Shown here: piece after piece, positions 48,801 through 59,655 of the stretch
Layout: each line of letters begins with the position of its first letter
Numbering within the stretch: the first letter of the stretch is position 1
Origin: Rhodotorula mucilaginosa
Lineage: Eukaryota > Basidiomycota > Microbotryomycetes > Sporidiobolales > Sporidiobolaceae
Reading direction: 5' to 3'
Assembly: GCA_034406715.1 (NCBI GenBank)
Contig: CP137870.1
Coordinates: 682,001 to 746,000, forward strand
DNA length: 64,000 nucleotides
Made by a program: the position numbers and the translations under genes
The notes under the pieces: generated by a model
Database searches by the model: none
What the model saw: only the letters and a program-made list of their open reading frames with translations
Told to the model about the DNA's origin: nothing

Positions 48801-49783
48801 TCGCTGCCGGTCACCGACGCGTCGTCCATAGAGACATCGCCAGTTTCATCGTCGTAGATCGATCCGTCCTCCTCTTCGTCCTCATCGTCATCGTCGCCCG
48901 GCGCAAAGTCGGAAACGTCCGAATCGTCCTCGCTGTCGGTCGGCAGAGCCGCCGTACTCAGTCGCGAGGTGGTCGTGCTGCGAGAACGACCCTTCCCCTT
49001 GGCGGTGCGGGAATCGACGACCTTCTTCGACGGACGGCGCCCGTCATACAACGACGCCGGCGAGCTGGTTCCGGAGGACTGGACCGCTTTGCCCTTGCCC
49101 TTGAGCAGGCGCGTGACGGATTTGCCGACTTTCTCAGCGTCGACTGCCTTGCCTTTGCCCTTGGACTTGCTAGAACCGGCGAGCGTCGTTTTGAGTTTGC
49201 AAGCGAGCGCGCGCGCCTTTTTCACACCTTCGTCCTCTTCCGACCCGGATTCGCCGTCCATGACGACGTCTTCCTCCCCTTCTTCTTCAGCCTTGACGCT
49301 GTAGTCCTCTTCGTCGGAGGAGATCGCGCGGGCTTTACCTTTGCCCTTCCTCGTCACCGGTTTGACATCGCTGTCCGAGTCGACTTCAGGCTCGCTGCTG
49401 CGCGACTCGACTCGCTTCTCGTCCTCCGAGTCGGTGAGCTGGATCCTCTTCAAGACGAGATTCTTCGATGCTGCTTTCGCGGCCGAGCGGCGGGGAGTCG
49501 AACGGGTACTGTTCACACATGGGCAGAGTCATAAATCAGCATCGCCACGCGGTGAGTCCGGGCACAGAGAACATAGACCCCGATGCTTGACGAACCTCCC
49601 AGCCCGTGGCTTGACGTCTTCCGCATCCGACGAGTCCGCCTTGAGTCCGTTGTCCGTGCCGCGAGCGCTCGTCGGCGCCGTGCTGTCCTCTCGGCCGGCG
49701 GCGGTGAGGTCCTGGTCGTCGCTATCGGAGATGACGATCGACGCAGGGGCGGCCGAGGACGATGAACGGCGAGCTCGAGGCAT
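45847..49783 (-). CDS. RAD16: DNA repair SNF2 ATPase with RING finger, Rad16 type
   Basis: The start MPRARRSSSSAAPASIVISD is followed by about 400 residues of Lys/Ser/Asp-rich, acidic disordered sequence. The SNF2 core then has KLLPFQLEGLNWLVKQEQ, Walker A CDEMGMGKTIQT, VLAPTVAIMQW, DEAH box VILDEAHNIKD, and LSGTPLQNRVGELYSLIRF. A Cys/His-rich insert (CKRCDCKSLHWLCTKGPC) follows. Between the two helicase halves lies a C3HC4 RING (CRLCLDE...CRHIFCRECV...CPVC). The second half has LVFSQFTTML, LISLKAGG, and QAMDRTHRIGQHRPINV. This order is that of Rad16, which with Rad7 performs global-genome nucleotide excision repair and acts as a ubiquitin ligase. About nine short introns are crossed. Confidence 0.93.
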
Positions 49784-50109
49784 GCTGCGAGTGCTGTTAA
49801 GCGACCGTACGAGGGAGAATCGAGCGTCGGAGCAAAGTCGAGTGTCGTGGCTCGAAGCAAGTGTATGCTCAATGACGTCCGTGATCGACTCGGTCGGGCG
49901 CTGACAGGGTTCTCCGGCAGGCCGACTATCGTGCGAGCAGTCCAAGCAGCGCTCTTGTGGCTCACAGCGCGTGAGGGTTCGACGTCGAAAGCGAGTGGCG
50001 TCGAGAGAGAGCGCGGCCTCGTGCTAATTTGTCTGCTTCCGCGCGACGCGTCTCTGGGAATTTGACATTCCGAAATGTTGACATCTGCTCAGTGGCGCTC
50101 TAGAGTGGG

Positions 50110-52331
50110 CTACGGATCCCGCGCGCCGTCCAGCAGACCCTGACACCGCGCTTCGACGTCGACGACCTCCTTCGGCGCGTCGACCGACAACACGACACAG
50201 TCATCCTCCCGGACCAGCACCTCGTCCTCGATCCGGACCACCTGGTTGTGGAACCCTTTCGGGAAGTGCGGCAGTGGCGGAACGTACAGGCCGGGCTCGA
50301 TAGTCTGTATAGATGCGAAAAGGTTAGACTGCAATTTGGACTGATGGCCGTCCATACGGCGCGCATGCAGCGGGCGAGAGCAGATACGCACAATGACCAT
50401 TCCAGCTTGGATCCTGCGGACACGGCGAGCACAAGCAGCAGTCAATACCAGGTAGCGGATGGGATACGACTTCAGCAGAGTTGCGGTAACGAGCGGAAAG
50501 AAACTCACTTCTCGTCTCGCCCAAAGGTCCGCGTGTCGTGGAGATCGATCCCGAGCGGGTGGCTCAAAAAGTGCGGGTACAGGATCCGCTCGAGGTCGCC
50601 TCCGCGCAGATGGAAGCCAAGATCGACCAGCTCGACGCGCGTCAAGTCGACCGAGAGCCGGTGGAGCTCTTCGAGCGTCAAGTCAGCCGAGGCGGTGCAG
50701 CGCTCGATGCACGCCTTTTCGACGCGGAGGACGGCCTCGTACAGGTGCTTCTGCGGCGTCGTGAAGCTGCCGCTGACCGGAAAAGTGCCTGACAATTTTC
50801 AGAGTAAGCACCAGAATCAGTCTCGAGTGGCCGCGGCGGGACAGGCGCGACGTACGGGTGATGTCGCTTGCGTATCCGCCCCACTCGCATCCAGCATCGA
50901 GCAGGACCATCTCGCCCGCCTTGATAGGCCGGTTGTTCTCGACGTAATGGATGGTGAGTGCCTGCGAGCCGGATGCGCAGACTGGCACGTAGGCGGGTCG
51001 AGATCCGCCTTGCATGCTGGTGGTGTACTCGAAGTTGGCGACGAGTTGCGATTCGAGCTGGCCGGGTTGAGCGAACCGCATGACCTGTCCGGTCGCAATG
51101 AGATGACACAAGCAGGAACCCACTGGTCAGCAGCTTGCCGACCTCGCCAGCTCAGCTGGTGAGGTAGCCTCGAGCCAAAACAACCCCTTACTCACCTTGG
51201 AATGTGCGTCGGCACTGATATCGGCTGCTTTCCGCATCGCCTTGACCTCCGCCTCGCTCTTGATCAACCTCAACCGTTCGACCTTGGTCGCCGCACTCTT
51301 GACTTCCCGCTTCTGCAGCGCCGCCATGATCTCGTCCGACTCGTCGACCTGTTTGCCCGAACCTGCCGAGGAGAGGTACTGCAGAAAAGTCCTCGACGGA
51401 CTTCGAGCGCGGGTTCGCGAGAACGTCGAGACCGAGTGCGAAGGCAAGTCGATGTAGACCGGTCCGGAAGTGTTGGAGGACAAGAGGTTTTTGATGCGCC
51501 ACCCAAAGTGAGCCGAGTCGCACGACTGGTCAAGCTCGCAGACACGAGCGTCAGTCGCGCTTCGAGTTGCGGTGGAATGGCAGTTAAGGTGAAATGCCGT
51601 ACCTCGTCCGCTCCAAAGATTGTCCGCGCTCCTTCCAGTCCTGTTCTAGCGCCGTTCCAGAGCTCGTCGTACGGGTCTTTCGATTTACAGAATAGAGTCA
51701 TTTTGTAGCCTCGGGAAGAGCTGTTCTTCTCTGCGATCGGGAATGAACGGCGTCAGCCTCAGAAGCCCCGAGTCCTTCGATACCACCGCGGCGGGCCCTG
51801 ACCTACCGATGACAACGGCCGAGCCCGGCTCCTCGAATCCGGTAAGATACCACATGTTGCTGCGCTGTCGAAAGCGATAGCTGCACATAGGTTAGGCAAA
51901 TGTCAGTGAGCGGAATCCATGTACGACAGGCGATCCGAGGTACATGGGCACCTCGGACTCGCCGCCTAGACGCTCGGAATCGAAACTCACAAGATGTTCT
52001 GAGTCATGTACTGTATTTGCCCTCCGGCAATGATGACGATTGCGCCGTCTTCGAGCGAGTCGACGAGTCTCTTCCTCCGTTGGTGGTACTCGTCCGCCGA
52101 GACGAACGGTGTCAGCTCTCCCGGCTGCAGGAGATGCGGATGGGTCGACGGCAGCGGCTGTCCATAGCTCTTGGTCTCGCTCGTCGGGGCGAATCTCCCC
52201 TGAGCGCCGGAAGGGTGAGCGAGAGGGGCACAAGCAGCCGAGGACTGAAAGCGAGGCAGAGAGGGCGCGACGGCGGCAGCGGAGCGCGGTCTCGCTTGGC
52301 GGACGAGTTGCCGCAAGGGTTGGCACGACAT
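50110..52331 (-). CDS. ICP55: Mitochondrial Xaa-Pro aminopeptidase family, Icp55 type
   Basis: The N-terminus MSCQPLRQLVRQARPRSAAA is basic with no acidic residues and looks like a mitochondrial presequence. YGQPLPSTHPHLLQPGELTP is characteristic of Icp55 and human XPNPEP3. The M24 catalytic ligands are present: both Asp in LLDAGCEWGGYASDITRT, His in YPHFLSHPLGIDLHD, Glu in MVITIEPGLYVPP, and Glu in NQVVRIEDEVLV. Icp55 removes one residue from proteins already cut by mitochondrial processing peptidase, stabilising them against N-end-rule decay. Several short introns are present (for example between RFRQRSN and the upstream QYMTQNI). It shares a 141-bp promoter with TAD2. Confidence 0.9.
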
Positions 52332-52472
52332 TCCGACCCGTTTCAGCTTCACTTTGGGGTTGGAAGCGGTGAGGAAGAGGCTAAAAGAGGCGACTTGACC
52401 GCTTCGACTCTGACAACAACCTCGGCTCCCTTCCACGGCCTCGAGTGCGTCGAGAAGCGACGGAAAGCCGCC
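52332..52472. promoter_or_regulatory. Compact bidirectional promoter, ICP55/TAD2
   Basis: Only 141 bp separate the two divergent start codons, so both 5' UTRs and promoters must fit here. No TATA box was seen, and the stretch is mixed in composition. Confidence 0.5.
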
Positions 52473-53238
52473 ATGGACAATACAATGATTCCTCGGGAAC
52501 TGCAAGCGGAGCAGGATCTGGCCTTTATGGACGAAGCGGTCATCATGGTGAGCCTTCTCCGGCATCAGCACATCTCGCTCGCATCGACGGCGATAGGCAG
52601 GCTGACAGCGTACACGCAATCAGGGCGAGGAAGCGCTCCATGCCCGCGAAATTCCGGTCGGCTGCGTGCTCGTGCACGACGGCAAGATTGTCGCTCGCGG
52701 TCGCAACCGCACGAACGAAGGCCGCAACGCTACACTCCACGCCGAGTTTGACGCACTCAGGCATCTGCTCCCAGAACGGTCTGGCAATCAGTCTCCGGGA
52801 TTGGTGCGGCCGTACACGCCGCAAGCCGAAGACGTCCTCGCCGCAGCAGGGTACGACTCGTCGGCAGGGCGCAAAGTCTGGCAGACACCGCTCAAGGGCG
52901 TCGTGCTCTACGTCACGGTCGAGCCGTGCTTGATGTGCGCTGCGGCGATGCGCCAGGTCGGGATCGAAAAGGTAATTTACGGCTGCGCAAATGACCGGTT
53001 TGGTGGAGTCGGAGGCGTCCAGTCGATTCATTCCGAGTACGTCCGTCCACACTTCGCCCCCGAAAACGGCACTGTCCTGATACTTGCTTCCTTTGGTAGC
53101 CCAAGACTACTCTACGCGCCGCCGTACCCGGCGATCGGAGGTTACCGCCGAGAAGAAGCCATCATGTTGCTGCGCCGCTTCTACATCTCCGAGAACATCA
53201 CGGGCGAGTCTGCCCGCGTCTTCTTCGCGTGCGAGTGA
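52473..53238 (+). CDS. TAD2: tRNA-specific adenosine deaminase, catalytic subunit Tad2
   Basis: A cytidine/deoxycytidylate deaminase fold: REIPVGCVLV, the zinc and proton-shuttle motif TLHAEFDAL, and the second zinc motif VEPCLMCAAAM. After KVIYGCANDRFGG comes the family end YPAIGGYRREEAIMLLRRFY, typical of Tad2/ADAT2. With Tad3 it makes inosine at the wobble base of several tRNAs. Exon 1 ends at 52547 and exon 2 starts at 52624. A second intron, 53037-53099 (63 nt), restores the expected HSDPRLLYAPPYP join. It keeps the frame without a stop if retained, so an extended isoform is possible. It is divergent from ICP55. Confidence 0.93.
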
Positions 53239-53959
53239 TCGGGGGGCTGACAAGATCCCTGTTTTATAGCCCCGAAACCGAAGAAAAAGTCCAATCGCGT
53301 CCTCAAGACGGAAATTCCCGAAGTCCCCTCATCACCCGGCTCGTCTCTCTCGCGGTCATCGACCCCCGCCATGTCCGACTTTCTTCCCGGCGGTACATCC
53401 CCTCGACCCACCTCGCTAGGTGGATCGGCACTACCTCCGCCTGTACCGACGGTTTGAGTCTCTCTGGCAAAAGAAGGCGTCGCGGCGGTAGAATCAGCGC
53501 GAGCCCGCTTCGCATGGCCTCGTAACACGGAGAACTCGTTGACCCACAGACGCGGCAGCTCTTTGTACGGCACGGATTGTGGCGTGCGGCGCTGAGTGTA
53601 TGCGCAAGAGCCCGAACGCTCGCCTCCGCAGCCATTCGCTGGATCCGCAGCAAAGTATGTCGGCGAACTCCCTCTCGCATGGTTCGAGCCCGTCTTTACA
53701 ATGCCACTGTGGGGTGAGTTCCATATCACGCATCCGCACCTCATTCACATCAAGAATTTCTCGGCGTTCGTGCACAGACCCCGGACGATGCGGAGATGGG
53801 GTCCTCAATGCAGCGCACAGTCCTCGCGGACGATGCGATTGCGAGCTGCAAGTCCCCGCCGAACGACGCCGTCCGACCTATTCTTCTGCCTCCTACCAGT
53901 CACACGCCATCTTTCCATCGGTTTGCGAGCGCTGCCACACTCGCGCTCAGGCAAAGAAG
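53239..53959. other. Intergenic between TAD2 and multi-TM gene
   Basis: A 720-bp same-strand gap with no supported gene. Short frames on both strands lack recognisable content. It should hold the TAD2 3' UTR and the promoter of the gene at 53960. Confidence 0.4.
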
Positions 53960-56079
53960 ATGTCGAGCAACATCGTGACCCTCGCAGATGCGCCGGGAAC
54001 CGTTCCCAACCCCACCGACTGGCTGTGGCCAATGTACGAAGAGCTCGTGCAACACGTTGCCACCGGACAATCACCATACCTGTTCCTCGTCGACGTCGTA
54101 CACAAGTTGTACCACCCTGCTCTCCCGCTCGGATTCCGTACCCAGCTCTACTTCCATCTCGGCCTTTTCAGCGTGTGGGTTCCCGGAACTAAGCGCGACC
54201 GTCCGCGAGAGGCTGACCTTATTGTTCTTTCGACAGATGCTCGCTCTTGATTGTGCTCGGACTTCTGATGCGGCTGAAACAGGGCCGCCTCTGGGTTTTC
54301 CATCGCCTCGACCGTACGATCGTCCTCCCGAATGCTTCCACTCTCTTTGGCATCTGCGCCCTGATCTATGCCGGACGTAAGCCTTTCGCCACCTGCCTCT
54401 CTTCTTTCGCCACCTTCCTCTGCTTTTGCCACACCTCTCTCTGACGTGCTGGCAAGACCTGCATCTGACACCGCCGCTGCTCTTGACAGTTGGATTTTGG
54501 TTGATCGACTCGACGATCAAGGTCTCGAAAGGAGCCGGCTTGCCGCGCCACTACACCGGCCTGCGGGTCGCTTGGTTCGGCGCGATCTGGAGCGGCACCT
54601 TTTTCGAGATCTGGACCACGGTCGCCGGTTGGTACGTCCGCAAGTACGGCGCCAACCACCGCGAGAGCACGCTCCGCTCCTGCATCGCGATCGCGATCCC
54701 CGTCGTCGTCGTCTTGATCGCCTGGATCCCGCCCATCATCCTCTGCATCCCGCACGCGCAGAGGTTCAATCGCTCGTTCCGGACCGCGCAGGGGATCACG
54801 GCCAAGATGCTTGAATGGCAGACGTCGTGGCAGCCGGGAGACGGGATCGACCTGGCCAAGTTGATGACGCTGTTTGCGCCGGGCGCCGTACTGAGTGACG
54901 AGCTCAGGGCGAGTCATCGTCTCAAGCAAATCTGCTCTTACTACTGCACCGCGGTCCTCTTCCTCACGTTCCTGGTACGTTCTTCTCTTCTTCTTTCTTG
55001 TACCCGAGACTTGCCGCCTACAGACTTTGGAAAGAGGCACCAACTGACCCATCCCTCCCTCGCAGTGCTACGTCGTCGCCGCTTCGCTCGAGATTCTGCA
55101 GCTCGGACAAACCGTCCGCGACCTGCGTGCCTCGGCTGCGCAAAGACTGCCGAGCTCCCCCGCCACCAACGAGAAGCCGTCGCTGTCGTCGAGCACGGTC
55201 CCGGCATTAGGGTACGGTCCCACCTCCACAACCACGACGCACAGTCCAACTTCCACGGCCGTCGAATCGAAGTACTCGGCGGGTACGACTTCGCAAGAGA
55301 CGCACCGCGCTCAAGACGAGCCGTGGGCGCTGCTCGCGTGGGTCCGTCGGAACCGGATCTACAGCGCCGTCTGCATCGCCATCATGCTGGTCACGCAAGC
55401 CTCGGTCGACCTGTGGCGCGCCGTCTCGCCGCTCAACTTGAGGTACCCGTCGGGTCAATTCCAAGTCGAAATCCTGGTCTCGTGTTGGGTGCACGGGATC
55501 CTCGCGACGACCGTCTCGCTCCTCCTCTTGTTCCGCTCGCTCGACACCTCGTCGTCGCGGTTCTTGACCCGGTTGAGGACCGCCTGCCCGTGGTTGCCCT
55601 TCCCACCTGCGATGCCCAACATGGCCACCAAGGGCAAGAACAGCGGCAGCGGGAGCAGCAGCACCTCGTCGTCGTCGTCCGAAGAACCGCCCATGCATGC
55701 GGACGCTCGGGCCGCTGCTGCCGCCGCCGCTACGAGCCTCACTCAAACCGTCACTCTCCCACGGGCTGCTCATCTTCCCTCATCCCTCGGCGGCACCGGA
55801 TCGCAAAGCTTCACCTCCGTTTCCTCGTCCCTCTCTGCTGCGGCCGCGGCGGCGCAGCAGAAACACTCTTACGGCTCATCGCACGTCCGTCCCGCCACCG
55901 CCGACTCTCTCGAGCAGGATGCTGAACGTCTCGCCGGCACGCCGGAACCGGGCCGCGGCGTGCGCGACTGCGCCGACGAGAACGGGTTCGACGAGAAGAC
56001 GTACCTCGAGGCGGTGGCGCGTGCGCGCGAGAGGTGGATCACCCCTTCCCACAAGCCAGCTCAACAAGCCTCAGAATAG
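53960..56079 (+). CDS. Multi-pass membrane protein of unknown function
   Basis: Starts MSSNIVTLADAPGTVPNPTD. About seven hydrophobic helices are visible: QLYFHLGLFSVCSLLIVLGLL, IVLPNASTLFGICALIYAG, GFWLIDS, WFGAIWSGTFFEIWTTV, IAIAIPVVVVLIAWIPPIIL, SYYCTAVLFLTFL and, after a Ser/Thr-rich loop, IYSAVCIAIMLVTQASVDL with VHGILATTVSLLLLF. Introns are read at about 54179-54239, 54378-54490 and 54977-55068. The cytosolic tail is Ser/Ala-rich and ends in KPAQQASE. The topology recalls fungal seven-TM receptors, but no Ste2/Ste3, carbon-sensing or opsin motif is present. No retinal Lys or DRY-type box was recognised, so the function is unknown. Confidence 0.7.
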
Positions 56080-56541
56080 GCGGGCGCCGCGCGAGGATTC
56101 GGGTTTCGCTTCTTAATGAACGACATGATGTGGTTCTTGTGCCTGTGGTATTTCTGTGTCTGCGCCGAGTCGCACCATCACGACCTTCTGTCTCTGTCTC
56201 GTCACGACTTTTCTCCGTTTCTCTAGGGCTGAATGCGTTTGTATTGATTGCAAGTCTGACTTATGACTCATCCGCCTCTCTCATGTCTTGAGCCGAGTTT
56301 TTTGCGCGATTTTGGAGACAGCCCAGCCAGAGGTGAGGCCGTTCGGGAGAGACGAAGGCCGAACGTCTTGTAGGGTTGCTATCGACTCTGCGCGGCCGGT
56401 GCTCAATACGACTGTGCGCGCACTCGTCCGGTCTGCTCGAAAGTGACACAGAGAGCTCCGCCGTCGACGTGTTTGGCCAACCTCGAAGGCGGAGAACGCT
56501 CCAAGAGGGAGCGTGGGGGACTTCTCGCTCTGCCGCGCTGC
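56080..56541. other. Convergent 3' regions
   Basis: 462 bp between the stops of two convergent genes, with no gene seen. It is somewhat T-rich near 56100-56290, as expected for 3' UTR/polyadenylation DNA. Confidence 0.4.
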
Positions 56542-57503
56542 TCATCGCGCATCTTCCATCTTGACGTCGTGCGTGCTGTTGATGATCCCGTTCATGGTCG
56601 GTCCTTCAGCATGTAGTGCGCCGCCCGCTACGCTCGAGGTGACGGCGGTCGGATCCGCAGCTGCGGCTGGTGCCGGGGTCATGAGCCTGACGTCCTCTGC
56701 CAAGTCGGGGAAGGCTTCGCCGAGTTGGGCGCGGAGGAGGTCGCGATAGTCCTGTGAGCCAAAGGCATTACCGAGGAGGCGGTAGGGAAAAGAAGCGGAG
56801 TCCGCATCAGTTTATTATTTCCCAAGGAAGCCAGACGACGTGCGCCCAAGCTCACCGCGATTCCCGAGAGGATCCCGTTGGTGTACATGTTTTCGCCCGC
56901 GAGGCGCTCGATAAAGTTCTTGGTGTGCAGGTGCGGGTTCTTGCCCTGGTCGACGAGACTGCGGCGCGCGGTGCGGTGGACCACCTAGGGTCACTTCGCT
57001 GCTTCGGCAAAAAGACCCACGAAGAGAAAGAGACGCACTTGATGACTTCGATGGGTACGTTGATGTCGTTGACGAGGTCTTTCTGGCTGTAGAGGCGCGC
57101 GAGTTGCTCGACCGTTTGCTGGCTGTTTCCCAGCCCCGGACTCAAGAGTGAGGTCAGGTTGACGTACGCCAGCATGCGTCGGACTTGGTAGACGCGGGAC
57201 TGACGCTTTCCGACCGAGTAACCCGCCTGGTTGACCGCTCGCTACGCCGCCGACCGAGGTCTCGAGTGCCGATTCCTGGACGTCACTTGCGCCTGCAGAG
57301 AAGGACACATCAGTGGCCGAGTTCGAAACTGGACGCGGTGGAGTGGCCTACTGACAGATTCCCATCTCGAGGAGGGTCTGCAGGAGCTGCTCGAGTGTAT
57401 GCTCGACCTGGACGCGTGGCGGCGCAGGCGGGTCCATGTCGGCGGCGGGAGCAGGAGCGGGAGCAGCAGCTGGAACGGGAGCCGGAGGAGGGGACGTCGC
57501 CAT
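56542..57503 (-). CDS. MED10: Mediator complex subunit Med10 (Nut2)
   Basis: Starts MATSPPPAPVPAAAPAPAPA, a Pro/Ala-rich lead not in the short human protein. Then VEHTLEQLLQTLLEMGICASDVQE, QVRRMLAYVN, and DINVPIEVIKVVDQGKNPHLH (human: DITVPLEVFEYIDQGRNPQLY) are clear. KNFIERLAGENMYTNGILSG and YRDLLRAQLGEAFPDLAEDV follow. It ends NSTHDVKMEDAR at 56542. Exon 1 ends at 57356 and exon 2 begins at 57292; three or four further short introns follow. Med10 is a middle-module subunit of Mediator that relays activator signals to RNA polymerase II. It is divergent from the gene at 57996. Confidence 0.9.
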
Positions 57504-57995
57504 CGTCGATGCCTGTGCCACTCTAGCAGCTCAGTCTAGCCGCCGGATCGCAAGTCCGAGGTGCCGAGTCGGAAGCAGAGAGAGCCGGTTCCTCCGAGGT
57601 CTTGCTCGTTCCGATTCCTCGATCGACCCGTCTAGAGCTGCACAGAGGCACTCGACTAGCGCTCGGTGAGCTTTAGCTGACCGCAATCTTGCCGCTCTTT
57701 CCCCCCTCCCTCTGCCGCGACTCGACTCGTCCGACTTTGTGTGGTTGAGTGAACTTTGGGAAACATCCTCACCGCGAACGACTACAAGCGAGACACGCCA
57801 TGTACAGAGGGCTATGCTGATCTCGCGCTCCTGTACATCCAGATTGCGCTAGCGTGCTTCCGCTCTCTTGCGTCGCCTCCCGACGTCTTTCCCGAAGTCT
57901 TCGCCGCCAACAGCAACCACAGCTCGCGCTCTCGAGGGGGGAAGCGATCATTCCACGTCCGCGAAAGGTCGGAAAGAAGCGAGCAGGTCAGGCAC
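57504..57995. promoter_or_regulatory. Divergent promoter, MED10 and gene at 57996
   Basis: A 492-bp head-to-head gap. It contains a pyrimidine-rich tract near 57693-57715 and one short upstream frame (ATG at 57800, stop at 57818-57820, six codons), which would act as a uORF if transcription starts further upstream. Confidence 0.4.
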
Positions 57996-59550
57996 ATGCC
58001 GCCACGGAAACGCAAGGTCATGGTGAGCCGCCCCTACTTCGGAGTGTTTCCTTTTCCCTCAAACTGACACCTCGACGCTTCGGCAGCCGCTCGGAGACTC
58101 GAGCAATCGCATCAGACCACGAACACCAGACGCCAGGGTAGAGCGGACCGCAGGCAAGCCCGCCCTGCTAAATTCCGCGACCAGCCTGGTCAAGAACGAC
58201 GAAATCGCTTCTCCCTCCCTCAACAGCGCTTTCGTGGCCCCACCGGAGGAGCAAGTCCAGAGCGAGCAGCACACGCCTTCATCCCCTATTTCTCAAGCTG
58301 CTACCGCCATCGAACCGCCGTCGCCCATGACACCGGCTCGCGAAACGACCGGCTGCGTCACGACCACTCCCCCTCGTCCTCCATATCAGCCCCCGACGGT
58401 CGTCGAGACCTGTCCGACCCCTCCATCGGCTACATCGGCAGCGACGACACCCTCAAGACGGGTCCGGCGACGTCCGCTCCTCGACGCGCATGCAGACGGG
58501 TGCATTGTCGGTGTGGAGGAGGCGATTCTTCCGTCGTCGTCGTCCTCGTCGTCGCTGCTCCCGGCAGTTCGAACACCGGAGTCGATCGAAACGACAGAGC
58601 AGGTAGAACCGATTTTGATGGTGGCAGCGAATGCAGATGCGGCCCGAAAGGGCTCGCTCGACCTGCCGAACGGCTGGAGGCAGACCGATCCCAGCTTCGC
58701 GCGCCAACCACGGCGGACACCTCGCCACTCAACAGACACGACGACGACGACGACGCCTCCTCTGCCCGATTTGGACCCTGCAGACTTGATCAGCGCGCTG
58801 CTGGCTCAGTCCTTGCCGGTGTCTGCATCCCACCGCAGCTCGAGTGATTCGCCTCACTCGGCCGCCACCTCCTTCCGTTCAGAACGGTTCCAAACAGACT
58901 ACTCGCGGTGCGGACGATCTGGGAGCGCCACTCCCGTCTCGACAGGAGCCGGTCTCTCTCCACCACCCCCGCTTTCGAACCGATCCCGGCCCGTCTCGCC
59001 GCGTTCCCCTCCCCTCCGCGCTCAACCCTCCACAACAACCCTCTTCTCCTGGGACCTGGCGCACCTCCCCGCTCCCGATGCTCCGCGCGAGAAACCGTAC
59101 CGCGTCTCGTGGAGGAGCGTGTTGCTCCCGACGCGGTATCTCGGTGGGGGAAGAGGATCGGGTCGATATGGGGATCAATGGGGTCCGGTGGAGCGGAAGA
59201 CGAAGGCCGCAACAGCAGCAGCGAGGGCATCTTCTTCCGCTCCGAGCTGCTCTTCGACATCGGGACGACTTGCCGTCGACTCTTCAGCGTCGCTTGCGTC
59301 CCGCGGACCCGAGCGAACACCTTCAGAAGAAACCCGGCAGCGGCCGAATTCCATCTTGCGTCGCTTGAGTCGCAGCAGCGTCGCATCATGGGCGGCGGGA
59401 AGCTCAAGCTCGACTACGGATCGAAAGCCGGCCACGATTAGCCGGAGACAGGGTCTCGTCGCTTCGATCTTTAGTGCGAAGTCGACGGCCTCGAAGAGGA
59501 GCGGCGAGGAGGAGGATCTGCATCAGTGGGCTTCGGTGGTCTGGAAGTAG
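57996..59550 (+). CDS. Disordered Ser/Pro-rich protein, probably nuclear
   Basis: Exon 1 (57996-58022) encodes MPPRKRKVM, which fits a nuclear localisation signal. A 64-nt intron joins it in phase 0 to 58087, and the frame stays open to TAG/TAA near 59550. About 490 residues are dominated by Ser, Thr and Pro. Recurrent patches are TTTTTTPPLPDLDPADLISALLAQ and PYRVSWRSVLLPTRYL, the latter the only stretch that looks folded. The tail is basic, RRLSRSSVASW and SRRQGLVASIFSAKSTASKR. No family is recognised. Both ends and the intron fit a real gene. It is convergent with RQC1, with 105 bp between stops. Confidence 0.6.
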
Positions 59551-59655
59551 TTCTCTCGTGTTGTACACCTCGCCGCAAGTCTTGTTGTTGTCATTCAATA
59601 GCGAGTTTTTCCAGCCATCGCGTCATCTCTGCGACTGGTTCAGCCTCCCCCTACC

